Shown piece by piece: positions 49,178-60,157 of a DNA stretch of 64,000 bases (the stretch's first letter is position 1; each line of letters opens with the position of its first letter). Source of the stretch: Chelativorans multitrophicus. GTDB lineage: Bacteria; Pseudomonadota; Alphaproteobacteria; Rhizobiales; Rhizobiaceae. Made by a program: the position numbers and the translations under genes. The notes under the pieces were generated by a model. It did no database searches and was not told where the DNA came from. It worked only from the letters and a program-made list of their open reading frames with translations. The stretch covers positions 248,001 to 312,000 of the forward strand of contig NZ_JAAAPL010000002.1 in assembly GCF_011317445.1 (NCBI RefSeq), written 5' to 3'.

Positions 49178-50854
49178 ATGCTGTCGCACCTTTCGATCCG
49201 CGATATCGTCCTGATCGAGCGGCTCGACATCGATTTTTCGGCTGGGCTTTCGGTGCTGACCGGCGAGACCGGTGCGGGCAAATCCATCCTGCTCGATTCG
49301 CTCTCGCTTGCGCTTGGGGCCCGAGGGGATGCGTCGCTGGTTCGCCATGGGGCGGAGCAGGGGCAGGTGACAGCCGTTTTCGACGTGCCGCTGATCCATC
49401 CCGCGCGGGAGATCCTGCGTGATAACGCCATAGACGACCAGGGCGACATCATCCTGCGCCGCACACAGGCGGTGGACGGACGCACCCGCGTTTTCATCAA
49501 CGATCAGCCGGCGAGCGTGGCACTGATGCGGCAGGTGGGCCGTGCGCTCGTGGAAATTCACGGCCAGCACGACGAGCGGGCGCTGGTGGATGCGGCGGCC
49601 CATCGCGATCTCCTGGATGCGTTCGGCGGTCTTGGCGCCCGTGTGGATGCCGTGCGCATGGCTTGGCGTGCCTGGCGGCAGGCGGAGCAAGAGCTTGCGC
49701 GTCACCGCGCCCGGGTGGAGGCGGCAGCGCGCGAAGCCGACTTCCTGCGCGCGTCCGTGGATGAGCTTTCCAAGCTCGACCCACAGCCGGGCGAGGAGAC
49801 AGAACTTGCCGAAGAGCGCGCGCGCATGATGCGGGCGGAGAAGATCGCCGCCGACATATCCGACGCGCAGGAGGTGTTGTCCGGCAACAATTCTCCGGTT
49901 CCTGCGCTCGCGAGCCTTTTGCGCCGGCTTCAGCGAAAATCGCAGGAAGCGCCTGGCCTGCTCGAGGAGATCGTTGCCTCCCTCGATGAAGCGCTTCTAT
50001 CGCTCGACGCCACCCAGAGTGCCGTAGATGCCGCCATGCGGGCGAGCGAGTACGATCCCGACCGGCAGGAGAAAGTCGAGGAGCGTCTGTTCGCGCTGCG
50101 CGCCGCCGCCCGCAAGCACAATGTGCTGGTGGATGATCTTGCCGCCTTGCGCGACCGGATGGACGCGGACCTTGCCGATCTCGACGCGGGCGAGGAAAAG
50201 CTTCTCCTCCTTGAGAAGGAGGCTAGGACCCGCCGCACTGCCTATGACGAGGTCGCGGCGCTTTTGTCTGAGGAGCGGCGGCGCGCGGCGGAGGTGCTGG
50301 CCGAGGCCGTCATGGCAGAGCTGCCGGCGCTGAAGCTGGAGCGTGCGCGCTTCATCGTGGAGATCCAGAGCGAACCGGACGATCGAACGGAAGAGGGGAT
50401 CGACCACGCGGAGTTCTGGGTGCAGACCAATCCCGGCACGCGGCCAGGCCCGATCATGAAGGTCGCCTCGGGCGGCGAGCTTTCGCGCTTCCTTCTTGCC
50501 CTAAAGGTCGCCCTAGCAGACAGGGGCTCTGCCCCTACGCTTGTTTTCGATGAGATCGACACCGGCGTGGGCGGCGCCGTGGCCGATGCCATCGGCCAGC
50601 GCCTGGCGCGCCTGTCGGAGCGCATCCAGGTGCTTTCCGTAACTCATGCGCCGCAAGTGGCCGCCCGCGCAAGTACGCATTACCTGATCGCCAAGGACGG
50701 CGGTCATGACCGGGTGACCACCGGAGTTTCCGTGATGGACCTCGTGCAGCGTCAGGAGGAGATCGCACGCATGCTCGCCGGCGCCACGATCACGGACGAA
50801 GCCCGCGCTGCCGCGGAGCGCCTTTTGCGCGAGAACGCTGCCGTGGCCGGGTAG
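49178..50854 (+). CDS. recN: DNA repair protein RecN
   Basis: A 558-residue SMC-like ATPase. Walker A GETGAGKS (about 29-36) follows MLSHLSIRDIVLIERL; GQHDERALVD is the Q-loop area; the middle is a long coiled coil; KVASGGELSRFLLALK is the ABC signature and LVFDEIDTGVGG the Walker B. It acts early in double-strand break repair with RecA. Immediately downstream of bamD. Confidence 0.96.
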   Translation: MLSHLSIRDIVLIERLDIDFSAGLSVLTGETGAGKSILLDSLSLALGARGDASLVRHGAEQGQVTAVFDVPLIHPAREILRDNAIDDQGDIILRRTQAVDGRTRVFINDQPASVALMRQVGRALVEIHGQHDERALVDAAAHRDLLDAFGGLGARVDAVRMAWRAWRQAEQELARHRARVEAAAREADFLRASVDELSKLDPQPGEETELAEERARMMRAEKIAADISDAQEVLSGNNSPVPALASLLRRLQRKSQEAPGLLEEIVASLDEALLSLDATQSAVDAAMRASEYDPDRQEKVEERLFALRAAARKHNVLVDDLAALRDRMDADLADLDAGEEKLLLLEKEARTRRTAYDEVAALLSEERRRAAEVLAEAVMAELPALKLERARFIVEIQSEPDDRTEEGIDHAEFWVQTNPGTRPGPIMKVASGGELSRFLLALKVALADRGSAPTLVFDEIDTGVGGAVADAIGQRLARLSERIQVLSVTHAPQVAARASTHYLIAKDGGHDRVTTGVSVMDLVQRQEEIARMLAGATITDEARAAAERLLRENAAVAG

Positions 50855-50948
50855 GAGATTTTCCAGGTCCAGGGCATGGACATTCGGGACGAGCCCGAGC
50901 ATGGCGACTGGCATGGGGCGTATCTGGCAGCTATTCGCATCGCTTTGA

Positions 50949-53162
<2,214 letters not shown>

Positions 53163-53251
53163 GACGATACATCACCGCTGTTCATCCTCCCCTCAAACGA
53201 ATTGATGTGACGGGTCAGTATCACTGACCTACCTTCCGCGCGGAGGTTTCA

Positions 53252-53977
53252 ATGAGTGCAGAATGTTTGGCCGAACCACGGCCATCGAGTTACTTCCTTT
53301 CCGGCGTGCGGGAGAGTATTCCCATTACCCTGGCGGTCCTGCCATTCGGGCTGCTGTTCGGCGCGCTCGCGACAGAGCACGGCCTTTCCCTTTTTGAGAC
53401 CGTACTGATGAGCGCCACGCTTTATGCCGGCGCCAGCCAGATGGTGGGGATCGAGCTCTTTGACGCCCCCATCGCGCCGTGGGTGGTTGTGCTGTCAATC
53501 GTTGCGGTCAACTTCCGGCACGTGCTCTATTCGGCCACCATCGGCCGCTATCTCGACCACTGGACACCGCTGCAGCGCGCCTTCGGCTTCTTTTTCCTCA
53601 TTGACCCCCAGTTTGCCGAAGCCGAGCGCAGGATGGAAAACGGCCGGAGGATAAGTTTCGCCTGGTATATGGGGCTGGCCCTTCCGGTCTATATCGGCTG
53701 GGTTGGGGAGTCTTGGCTGGGCGCGCTCTTTGGGCGGTTGATCCCGGATGCCCATGCATTCGGGCTCGATTTCATCCTGCCCATTTATTTTCTCTCGATG
53801 GTGATGAGCTTCCGCAAGCGGCCGCTATGGCTGCCGGTCGTCGGTGTCAGCGCCATTGCCTCCATAATCGCCTACCGGACGATCGGTTCACCCTGGCACA
53901 TTTCTATCGGCGCAATTGCCGGAGTAATGCTTGGCGCGCTTCTCGCATCGACGGCGACGAAGGAGCAAGAACAGTGA
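53252..53977 (+). CDS. azlC: Branched-chain amino acid exporter, large subunit AzlC
   Basis: A 241-residue membrane protein with about five to six helices. The opening GVRESIPITLAVLPFGLLFGALATEHGLSLFETVLMS and YAGASQMVGIEL are typical of AzlC/YgaZ. With AzlD it forms an LIV-E family exporter of branched-chain amino acids or analogues. GGAGG precedes the ATG. The small subunit gene overlaps its end by 4 bases (GTGA). Confidence 0.92.
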   Translation: MSAECLAEPRPSSYFLSGVRESIPITLAVLPFGLLFGALATEHGLSLFETVLMSATLYAGASQMVGIELFDAPIAPWVVVLSIVAVNFRHVLYSATIGRYLDHWTPLQRAFGFFFLIDPQFAEAERRMENGRRISFAWYMGLALPVYIGWVGESWLGALFGRLIPDAHAFGLDFILPIYFLSMVMSFRKRPLWLPVVGVSAIASIIAYRTIGSPWHISIGAIAGVMLGALLASTATKEQEQ

Positions 53978-54279
53978 CCGCTACAACCACATTCTGGATC
54001 ATCATCGTCGGCGCGGTCTTCACCTATCTCACCAGGATCGGGGGCCATCTGGTGCTGTCCCGCTTTGATCGCGTCCATCCGCGCGTGGAGGCGGGGCTGA
54101 ACGCCGTGCCCGCAGCGGTTCTGACGAGCCTCGTCGCGCCTGCCGCCATGGAAGGCGGGCCGGCAGAAATCGCGGCGCTCGCCACCGGCGCGGTCGTTTC
54201 GTTCCTCGGCGGCGGCATGATGACGATCTTTTTCAGCGGCGGCGCCGTGCTGATCGCGTTGCGGCATTTTTTGAGCTAG
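53974..54279 (+). CDS. azlD: Branched-chain amino acid exporter, small subunit AzlD
   Basis: A 101-residue protein with about three to four helices: FWIIIVGAVFTYLTRIGGHLVLSRF followed by GLNAVPAAVLTSLVAPA, the AzlD pattern. It partners AzlC directly upstream, to which it is translationally coupled (GTG overlapping TGA). Its stop overlaps the stop of the convergent aminopeptidase (shared CTAG). Confidence 0.9.
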   Translation: MTATTTFWIIIVGAVFTYLTRIGGHLVLSRFDRVHPRVEAGLNAVPAAVLTSLVAPAAMEGGPAEIAALATGAVVSFLGGGMMTIFFSGGAVLIALRHFLS

Positions 54280-56102
54280 ACGGGCGACGTTGCCTGCTCT
54301 AGCCAGTCCGCTGTTTCGCCGTCGACCAATGGACCGATCTCCTCCCAGACGCGCCGGTGATAGGTATTGAGCCAATCGCGTTCCTGCTCTGTCAGCAGAG
54401 CGGGATCGATCAGCCTACGGTCTATCGGGACCAGCGTTAGGGTTTCGAAGCCGTGCATGTCGATCTCGCCGCCTGGAATCGGTTCAGGGGACGAGACGAC
54501 AATCAGGTTTTCGATGCGGATGCCGTAATGTCCCTGACGATAATAACCCGGCTCGTTGGAGATGATCATGCCTGACAGCAGCTTCTCCTTCCCGGTTCGG
54601 GCAATCCGCTGAGGCCCCTCGTGCACGCCGAGATACGATCCGACGCCATGGCCCGTCCCATGACCATAGTCGAGACCGGCTTTCCAGAGATTCGCCCGGG
54701 CAAATGCGTCGATATCCAGGCCGCGTGTGCCGGGAGGGAAACGCAACATCGAGATGGCAATCATCCCCTTCAGGACCAGCGTGAAGCGGTTGCGCATCTC
54801 CTCGCTCGGAGAACCGAGGGCTATCGTGCGGGTCACGTCCGTGGTCCCGTCTTGAAACTGGGCTCCGGAATCGACCAGAAGAAGCTCTCCGGCGGAGAGC
54901 CGGCGGTTGGTCTTTTCCGTCACGCGGTAATGCACGATTGCACCATTCGGCCCGGAGCCGGATATAGTGTCGAATGAGATGTCGCGGAGGGGCATCTGAG
55001 TTTCCTCGCCCATGCGGCGGCGGAATTCCTCCAGTTGCTTCACAATCGTGATCTCGTCCAAGGTTTCAGGCTTCTGCGCGTCCACCCAGGCAAGAAACCG
55101 CGCAAGTGCGGCGCCGTCCCGCAGATGTGCTGCGCGCGCGCCCCTCAGCTCCGTTTCATTCTTGATGGCGCGGGGAAGCGTGGTCGGATCGGTGAAATCC
55201 ACGACCGAGCCGCCGTTTTCTTCAATGAGAAGGCGCAGGCGCTCGGATGCGAGCCCGAAATCCAGCCCGAACTTCACCTTCTCGCCGGCAAGGGAGGATA
55301 ATGCCGGCTCAAGCTCAGACGGCGTATGAAGATCCGCAAGGCTGGCGAGGTAGGTTTTCGCTTCACCATCAAGCTTCCTTGCGTCGAGGAAGAGTTTTGG
55401 CCGAGCCGAAGCGGAGAGCACCGCGAAGCCAAGCGACAACGGCGTATGGGCCACGTCTCCGCCTCGAATGTTGAAAGCCCAGGCCAATGAAGCCGCATTT
55501 GTAAGAACGGTATGGTCGACGGCCTCCTCCGCCAGGCGGGAGGCGAGGCGCTTCAGCTTCTCCTCCGCCGGTTCGCCCGCGAATTCCAGCGGGTGGATGC
55601 GCACGGGCTCGGCGGGAGGCGCAGGACGATCTTCCCAAATCGTATCGATGGGATTGCGATCGAGCGGTACGAGCTCGACCCCGATCTTGTCCGCGACCTT
55701 TCTCAGGCCCGTCACATCGTCGATCGTGTGTAGCCATGGATCGAAGCCGACCCGCGACCCCCTTGAAGGATTGGCCTTCAGCCACTCGCGCGGTGGATTT
55801 TCGACGAGATTTTCGATCTCAAATAGGTTTGGATCCACCTGTTCGCGCGCCTGCAGCGTATAGCGGCCATCCACGAAGAGAATGGCCCGATCCCGCAGAA
55901 TGAGCGCCGCGCCCGCCGAGCCGGTAAACCCGGTCAACCATGCCAGCCGCTCGGCGCTGGACGGAAGGTATTCGCTCTGATGCTCGTCGCTGTGGGGAAC
56001 AAGGACTATGTCGTGCCCGGCCGTGGCCATCAGCGCCCGAAGGCGCTCCAGCCTTGGTCCCGCCTGCGTGGGATCGGACTTGCTATCGAAGGATTGGAAC
56101 AT
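54276..56102 (-). CDS. pepP: Xaa-Pro aminopeptidase (M24B), three-domain type
   Basis: A 608-residue M24B metallopeptidase of the long aminopeptidase P type: two creatinase-like N-terminal domains (LRALMATAGHDIVLVPHSDEHQSEYLP at the start) and a pita-bread catalytic domain with LLVDSGAQFQDGTTDVTRT (two Asp ligands), GHGTGHGVGSYLGVHEGP (His), MIISNEPGYY (Glu) and the final ENL block. It removes N-terminal residues before proline. The start at 56102 is where homology begins; the frame is open upstream. Gene symbol by general family. Confidence 0.9.
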   Translation of the reverse strand: MFQSFDSKSDPTQAGPRLERLRALMATAGHDIVLVPHSDEHQSEYLPSSAERLAWLTGFTGSAGAALILRDRAILFVDGRYTLQAREQVDPNLFEIENLVENPPREWLKANPSRGSRVGFDPWLHTIDDVTGLRKVADKIGVELVPLDRNPIDTIWEDRPAPPAEPVRIHPLEFAGEPAEEKLKRLASRLAEEAVDHTVLTNAASLAWAFNIRGGDVAHTPLSLGFAVLSASARPKLFLDARKLDGEAKTYLASLADLHTPSELEPALSSLAGEKVKFGLDFGLASERLRLLIEENGGSVVDFTDPTTLPRAIKNETELRGARAAHLRDGAALARFLAWVDAQKPETLDEITIVKQLEEFRRRMGEETQMPLRDISFDTISGSGPNGAIVHYRVTEKTNRRLSAGELLLVDSGAQFQDGTTDVTRTIALGSPSEEMRNRFTLVLKGMIAISMLRFPPGTRGLDIDAFARANLWKAGLDYGHGTGHGVGSYLGVHEGPQRIARTGKEKLLSGMIISNEPGYYRQGHYGIRIENLIVVSSPEPIPGGEIDMHGFETLTLVPIDRRLIDPALLTEQERDWLNTYHRRVWEEIGPLVDGETADWLEQATSPV

Positions 56103-56326
56103 GGGAGCGTCCTGTCGGCAAAGATTTGGCGACCCTAAACGGCCTCGCGGGCACAAGCAATCGGACCAATGAGCCGTTCCAAAGGCGCTCATGCTGCGTT
56201 GCAGCATTTACTTCGCATATGCAAAATAAGATGGCAGTCATGCGTATTACGCGCTGGTAAGTAACGACAGCATTGCTTACCTATTTTCCCGTGGAGGACG
56301 GATTGCACAGGCATAGGAGACTTCAC

Positions 56327-56503
56327 ATGGCACGGGTCGGCGGATATTTTCGTAGCGCATTTAACGCTTTAGTTGCGGCGCGGCAGCTTCAAGCTGCGCG
56401 CTATGTTAATGGCGCGCTGCTGATGCTCGACGACGAGAGCTTAAGGGCTCTCGGTTACGACCGTAAGGAGCTGCAGCGCAGGAGTTCCGCATTTCCTTAC
56501 TGA
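56327..56503 (+). CDS. DUF1127-like small protein (58 aa)
   Basis: A basic 58-residue protein: MARVGGYFRSAFNALVAARQLQAARYV then LLMLDDESLRALGYDRKELQRR. The last part follows the DUF1127/YjiS pattern (Leu-x-D-x-x-L-x-x-hydrophobic-G-hydrophobic-x-R-x-E/D). In agrobacteria members of this family affect RNA turnover and phosphate or carbon metabolism. AGGAG lies about 7 bases ahead of the ATG, and a terminator follows, so it is a compact monocistronic unit. Confidence 0.75.
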   Translation: MARVGGYFRSAFNALVAARQLQAARYVNGALLMLDDESLRALGYDRKELQRRSSAFPY

Positions 56504-56523
56504 CTTCTGCTCAGATAGATTGA

Positions 56524-56555
56524 AGAAGGCGGCTGGAAACGGCCGCTTTTTGTTT
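56524..56555 (+). terminator. Terminator after the DUF1127-like gene
   Basis: A GCGGC/GCCGC stem with a short loop followed by a T-run (CTTTTTG), about 20 bases after the stop. It lies tail to tail with prmA and may work in both directions. Confidence 0.75.
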
Positions 56556-56559
56556 GTGA

Positions 56560-57432
56560 TCAACGCTTCATATGGATGGTAACCCATTCTTCGCGATGAA
56601 GCGTGGTGAGGTGCCTGAAGCCTTGGCCAACATAGCCGGCAATGACTTGGCGGCGCTGGTGTGTGAGAATACCCGAAAGGATCAGCGAGCCGCCTGGCGA
56701 AAGGTGACGCGCCATTGCCGGCGCCAATCCGATAAGCGGTCGGGCAAGGATATTCGCCACAATAAGGTCGAAGGGCATGCGGCGCGCAAAAGCCGGGTGA
56801 TGAAAGCCTGGGGCAGCGGCGGTCTCGACCCATTCCGCCGCTCGGTTCAGCCGTACATTCTCGCGAGCCACGCGCACGGCTACCGGGTCGATATCGGTGG
56901 CGAGCACCGGGATATGCGCCAGGCGCGCGATCGCGATGGCAAGGACAGCGCTGCCCGTCCCAAGGTCAAGCGCATTTCGTGGATGCTCGCGCGGGACCAC
57001 ACGGCTGATCATTTCCAGGCAGCCGGAGGTGGTTCCGTGATGGCCGGTGCCGAAGGCGAGGCTTGCTTCAATCTCGATGGGGATCTCGCCGGCGCGGTGT
57101 TGCCCTCTTTCATGGGAACCATGAACGAAGAAGCGGCCAGCGCGCACCGCCTTGAGGCCAGCCAGCGAATGAGCGACCCAGTCGATCTCCGGCAGTTCTT
57201 CCGTCTCGATCTCGCTCAGGCCGGCAATGGAAGTAAGGCATGAACGCATGCGATCGGCCACGCCTTCCCAATCCTCGGAAGCATAGATGGAGACCTCGTG
57301 GATGTCGCGCTCCTCATCAAGCTCGCGGATAGCGAGCGGAAGGCCATCCTCTTCGAATGCCGCTTCCAGCCGGGAAAATGCTTCCCTGGCGGGGGCGCCG
57401 TTCGAGCGAAAAAAGAGGCGTGTCTGAGGCAT
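56560..57432 (-). CDS. prmA: Ribosomal protein L11 methyltransferase PrmA
   Basis: A 290-residue SAM methyltransferase that trimethylates ribosomal protein L11. The N-terminal substrate-binding domain is followed by [34 protein letters not shown] (motif I, about 148-164), ATDIDPVAV and [17 protein letters not shown] with the PrmA-typical NILA block. About 20 bases separate its start from the SCO1-like gene's stop upstream on the same strand. Confidence 0.93.
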   Translation of the reverse strand: MPQTRLFFRSNGAPAREAFSRLEAAFEEDGLPLAIRELDEERDIHEVSIYASEDWEGVADRMRSCLTSIAGLSEIETEELPEIDWVAHSLAGLKAVRAGRFFVHGSHERGQHRAGEIPIEIEASLAFGTGHHGTTSGCLEMISRVVPREHPRNALDLGTGSAVLAIAIARLAHIPVLATDIDPVAVRVARENVRLNRAAEWVETAAAPGFHHPAFARRMPFDLIVANILARPLIGLAPAMARHLSPGGSLILSGILTHQRRQVIAGYVGQGFRHLTTLHREEWVTIHMKR

Positions 57433-57456
57433 TGGGGGAGATGAGAATGAGGCGGA

Positions 57457-58035
57457 TCAGCCTTCCCTTATCAGCCGGCGAAGCTTTGCGATAGCCGTTT
57501 CCTGGTTCTCTTCGTAGGATATGGTGCCGAAGAAATCGCCGCTGCTGTCGAGGAGCATTACAGAGGCGGTGTGATCCATCGTATAGCCGCCCCCTTCCAG
57601 CTCGACCTTACGAAAATAGATCCGATACGCTTTCACCATCTCCTCGACTTTTTGAGGATCGCCGGTGATGCCGACCACCCGATCGGAAAAATTGCTGAGA
57701 TAGGTCTTCATCACCTCGGGCGTGTCCCGCTCGGGATCGACGGTGACGAAAAACGCCTGCAAATCCTTCCCCTCGTCGCCAAGCTGATCCAGCCAGCCCT
57801 GCATCTCGAAAAGAGTGGTCGGACAAACGTCGGGACAATGGGTGAAACCGAAGAAGAGGGCGGTGGGGCGCCCCTGGAGCGCCTTCTCGGTGATCGGCTG
57901 CCCCTCGTGATCGATAAGCTCGAAGGGCGCGCCGAACGCAACCGCCTGGTTCTGGCCGCTGTAGAAATTGAAAGCGATGGCGCCGAACGCCCCCGCTGTA
58001 AGAAGGATGATGCCAACCAAGATATAGCGCATCAT
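57457..58035 (-). CDS. SCO1/SenC-family copper chaperone
   Basis: A 192-residue membrane-anchored thioredoxin-fold protein: one N-terminal helix (about 4-24), then FFGFTHCPDVCPTTLFEM with the copper-binding pair C67 and C71, DPERDTPEVM, and MDHTASVMLLD with the third ligand His (about 155). It inserts copper into the Cu-A centre of cytochrome c oxidase on the periplasmic side. AGGTGG lies ahead of the start; a second ATG directly follows (58032). A small membrane protein gene lies just upstream. Confidence 0.93.
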   Translation of the reverse strand: MMRYILVGIILLTAGAFGAIAFNFYSGQNQAVAFGAPFELIDHEGQPITEKALQGRPTALFFGFTHCPDVCPTTLFEMQGWLDQLGDEGKDLQAFFVTVDPERDTPEVMKTYLSNFSDRVVGITGDPQKVEEMVKAYRIYFRKVELEGGGYTMDHTASVMLLDSSGDFFGTISYEENQETAIAKLRRLIREG

Positions 58036-58063
58036 GAGATAACCACCTGGTTCCGAGTTTGAT

Positions 58064-58222
58064 TTAGAAGCACCAGGCGAGGCCTGCTTCCGCGAGGGAA
58101 AGGAAAATCGCTGCCCCATTGTCGACCCACATGGCGAGCCCAAGCCCACCCAGGCCCGCCAGCAATGTGCCCGCAGCGGCAAGTTTGAAAAGAAACGAAG
58201 TGTTTTCAGGCATCGGCCACAT
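58064..58222 (-). CDS. Small membrane protein next to SCO1 (about 52 aa)
   Basis: A short protein with two hydrophobic segments: LFKLAAAGTLLAGLGGLGLAMW and AAIFLSLAEAGLAWCF, joined by VDNG. Same strand as, and 28 bases upstream of, the SCO1-like gene, so probably co-transcribed. In-frame starts at 58264, 58222 and 58213 are possible and none has a clear ribosome-binding site. No family recognised with confidence; a role in oxidase assembly is suggested only by position. Confidence 0.5.
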   Translation of the reverse strand: MWPMPENTSFLFKLAAAGTLLAGLGGLGLAMWVDNGAAIFLSLAEAGLAWCF

Positions 58223-58320
58223 GAATGGAACATAATCCCGGATCGTCGCGTAGCAAAGACGCAAACTGTCGCAAAGCGGCGTGGCTTGCTTGCAGAGCCA
58301 AGCCTTCCTAGAGAGGTGTT

Positions 58321-58944
58321 ATGGACGACCTCCGTTTCACCGACCCCGAACCGCGTATCCATCCGACAGCGGAGCTGAAATCCTGCCGGCTTGGACGTTA
58401 CACAGCCATCTGCGAGCGCGTGATCCTGCGCGAGGTCGTCGTGGGCGACTTCACTTATCTGGAGCGGCACGCGGAGGGCATTTATGCCACCATCGGCAAA
58501 TTCTGCTCGATCGCCGCGAATACGCGTATCAATGCGCTGGAGCATCCGATTGAGCGGATCACCACGCATAAACTGAGCTATCGTCCGAATGAATATTTCC
58601 GCTATCGCGGTGTCGACAGCGGGTTTCTGGAGCGCCGAAGGGCAAAGCAGGTGACGGTCGGCAATGATGTCTGGATCGGACATGGGGCCGTAGTCTTGCC
58701 CGGTATTTGCATAGGGCATGGGGCGGTTATCGGCGCCAATGCGGTCGTGACGCACGACGTGGAGCCATATGCCATAGTCGCCGGCGCGCCGGCGCGGATC
58801 GTTCGTTATCGGTTTGCGCCGGAGACTGCCGAGCGACTCCAGTCGCTTGCATGGTGGGACTGGTCCCTCGACCGCCTGTTCGAGGCTGTGCCGGATATGC
58901 AGGCGCTATCGATCGACGAATTCCTGCGAAAGTGGGGAGAATAG
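58321..58944 (+). CDS. Hexapeptide-repeat acyltransferase (xenobiotic/phosphonate-type)
   Basis: A 207-residue left-handed beta-helix transferase. Hexapeptide turns occur at LKSCRLGRYTAICERVIL and in VTVGNDVWIGHGAVVLPGICIGHGAVIGANAVVTHDVEPYAIVAGAPARIVRYRF; the loop HPIERITTHKLSYRPNEYF and the C-terminal helix WWDWSLDRLFE fit the group annotated as phosphonate-metabolism or XAT acetyltransferases. GAGAGGTG precedes the ATG. No phn genes are adjacent, so the acceptor substrate is unknown. Confidence 0.87.
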   Translation: MDDLRFTDPEPRIHPTAELKSCRLGRYTAICERVILREVVVGDFTYLERHAEGIYATIGKFCSIAANTRINALEHPIERITTHKLSYRPNEYFRYRGVDSGFLERRRAKQVTVGNDVWIGHGAVVLPGICIGHGAVIGANAVVTHDVEPYAIVAGAPARIVRYRFAPETAERLQSLAWWDWSLDRLFEAVPDMQALSIDEFLRKWGE

Positions 58945-59021
58945 ACAGCTTGTCATTTTATGTACGGAACACCGTACCCTCGCGGAAGTTGGGCTGATGA
59001 AACCGAAGCAAGGAGCAGATC

Positions 59022-59483
59022 ATGGCGCGCCTTCTTGCACTCACGAATCGTGTGGTAGTATCGGTGGCGATCGCGTGTGCCTTATCTACCGAAGTCTTAG
59101 GACAAGAATCCGGTGCCAGTATACGGCAAGAACCCGGTGCGGGCGTTGATACCGATGCGGGCACGACCGCCGCGACAGGCGCTACAGATTTCGGCACGGT
59201 AATCTCAGCCATCCAGAGCAGCCGCGAACTCTCACAGCAAATCAAGAACTTAAACGATGTATCGGATGTAAGAATCATTCGTGTAAGCGATATCGCAAAT
59301 GAGGATAGCGCCGCCGCGCTCGACAATGCCCTGAGGCAAAACCGGGAGGATGTCGAGGCGCTGCGTTCGGCTATCCAGGAAAACGCCCAGCTATCCGAAC
59401 AGCTTCAGCAGGACGATGTGCAAGCAGACGATGTGCTTGCAGCGGTCGACACGGGAGGACAGCTTGTCGTCTACATCCGTTAG
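59022..59483 (+). CDS. Secreted protein of unknown function (153 aa)
   Basis: An N-terminal signal peptide (about 1-27, ending EVLGQ) is followed by a Gly/Thr-rich spacer and a charged helical domain: FGTVISAIQSSRELSQQIKNL, then a strand-like VSDVRIIRVSDI, a possible coiled coil LRQNREDVEALRSAIQEN and the end GGQLVVYIR. AAGGAG lies ahead of the ATG. I do not recognise the family. It is probably periplasmic. Codon use is slightly more relaxed than its neighbours, and an AT-rich patch follows. Confidence 0.7.
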   Translation: MARLLALTNRVVVSVAIACALSTEVLGQESGASIRQEPGAGVDTDAGTTAATGATDFGTVISAIQSSRELSQQIKNLNDVSDVRIIRVSDIANEDSAAALDNALRQNREDVEALRSAIQENAQLSEQLQQDDVQADDVLAAVDTGGQLVVYIR

Positions 59484-59656
59484 GTTGTGGAAGGCGAAGG
59501 AACAGAATGTAACGTTTGCAGCAATGCAAATTGTTTAAGCTTTGCACGTCTTTTAGGCTAATACGGCTTCATATTATATTGACTTTTATGTCATTTATAT
59601 TGCCATATTCAAGCTAGCTTACCGCGCTTCGGCGCGGCAGCAGATGGGGCGACTAC

Positions 59657-60127
59657 ATGCAAAAGAATTTCCTGGAACTGAAGCGCCAGCTCGCGGAGCT
59701 TTCGGAGACGATCAACAAGTTCGAATCCGAAGCGGTGCAGCTTCGGATTGTCGAGCTGCTGTTTGACCAAACCGGCAGCACGAAATTGACCTTGGAGGAG
59801 AGTCCCCAGGCATATGAGCCTGGACCAAGCCGTAGCCGGCGCGCCGAGAGCACTGTGAAGTCGCGTCCGGCGCCTCGGGCCAGCAGGCAGCGCGGCGAGG
59901 ATACAACGCCGAGCGCCAGCGGCGCGGTGGCGGCACTGGGCAAGCTCGTCGGCAGCGATTATTTCGCTAAGAAGCGGACGATCGGCGATATCGTCAATCA
60001 ATGCCAGCAGGAATATGGCGTTCAGTATAAGTCGAATGCCTTTTCCGGCCCGCTTTCGCGGCTTGCCAAAAAAGGTGTGCTGAAGCGCGAGAAGAGCAGC
60101 GAAGGCAACTACGTTTACTACAAGTAA
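59657..60127 (+). CDS. Unrecognised protein with N-terminal helix, disordered linker and C-terminal winged-helix-like domain
   Basis: A 156-residue protein. Residues 1-36 form a likely coiled coil (ELKRQLAELSETINKFESEA); about 50-95 is a basic, proline/serine-rich linker; about 98-156 resembles a small winged helix (KKRTIGDIVNQCQQEYGVQYKSNAF, SGPLSRLAKKGVLKREK, then a YVYYK strand), the layout of a DNA- or RNA-binding domain with a wing. No catalytic residues. The gene follows an unusually AT-rich intergenic stretch (59520-59620) with a TTGACT at 59579, which suggests acquisition or strong regulation. Function unknown. Confidence 0.7.
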   Translation: MQKNFLELKRQLAELSETINKFESEAVQLRIVELLFDQTGSTKLTLEESPQAYEPGPSRSRRAESTVKSRPAPRASRQRGEDTTPSASGAVAALGKLVGSDYFAKKRTIGDIVNQCQQEYGVQYKSNAFSGPLSRLAKKGVLKREKSSEGNYVYYK

Positions 60128-60157
60128 CGCAGGAGCCGGCAGCTCTAGCCGATTGCA

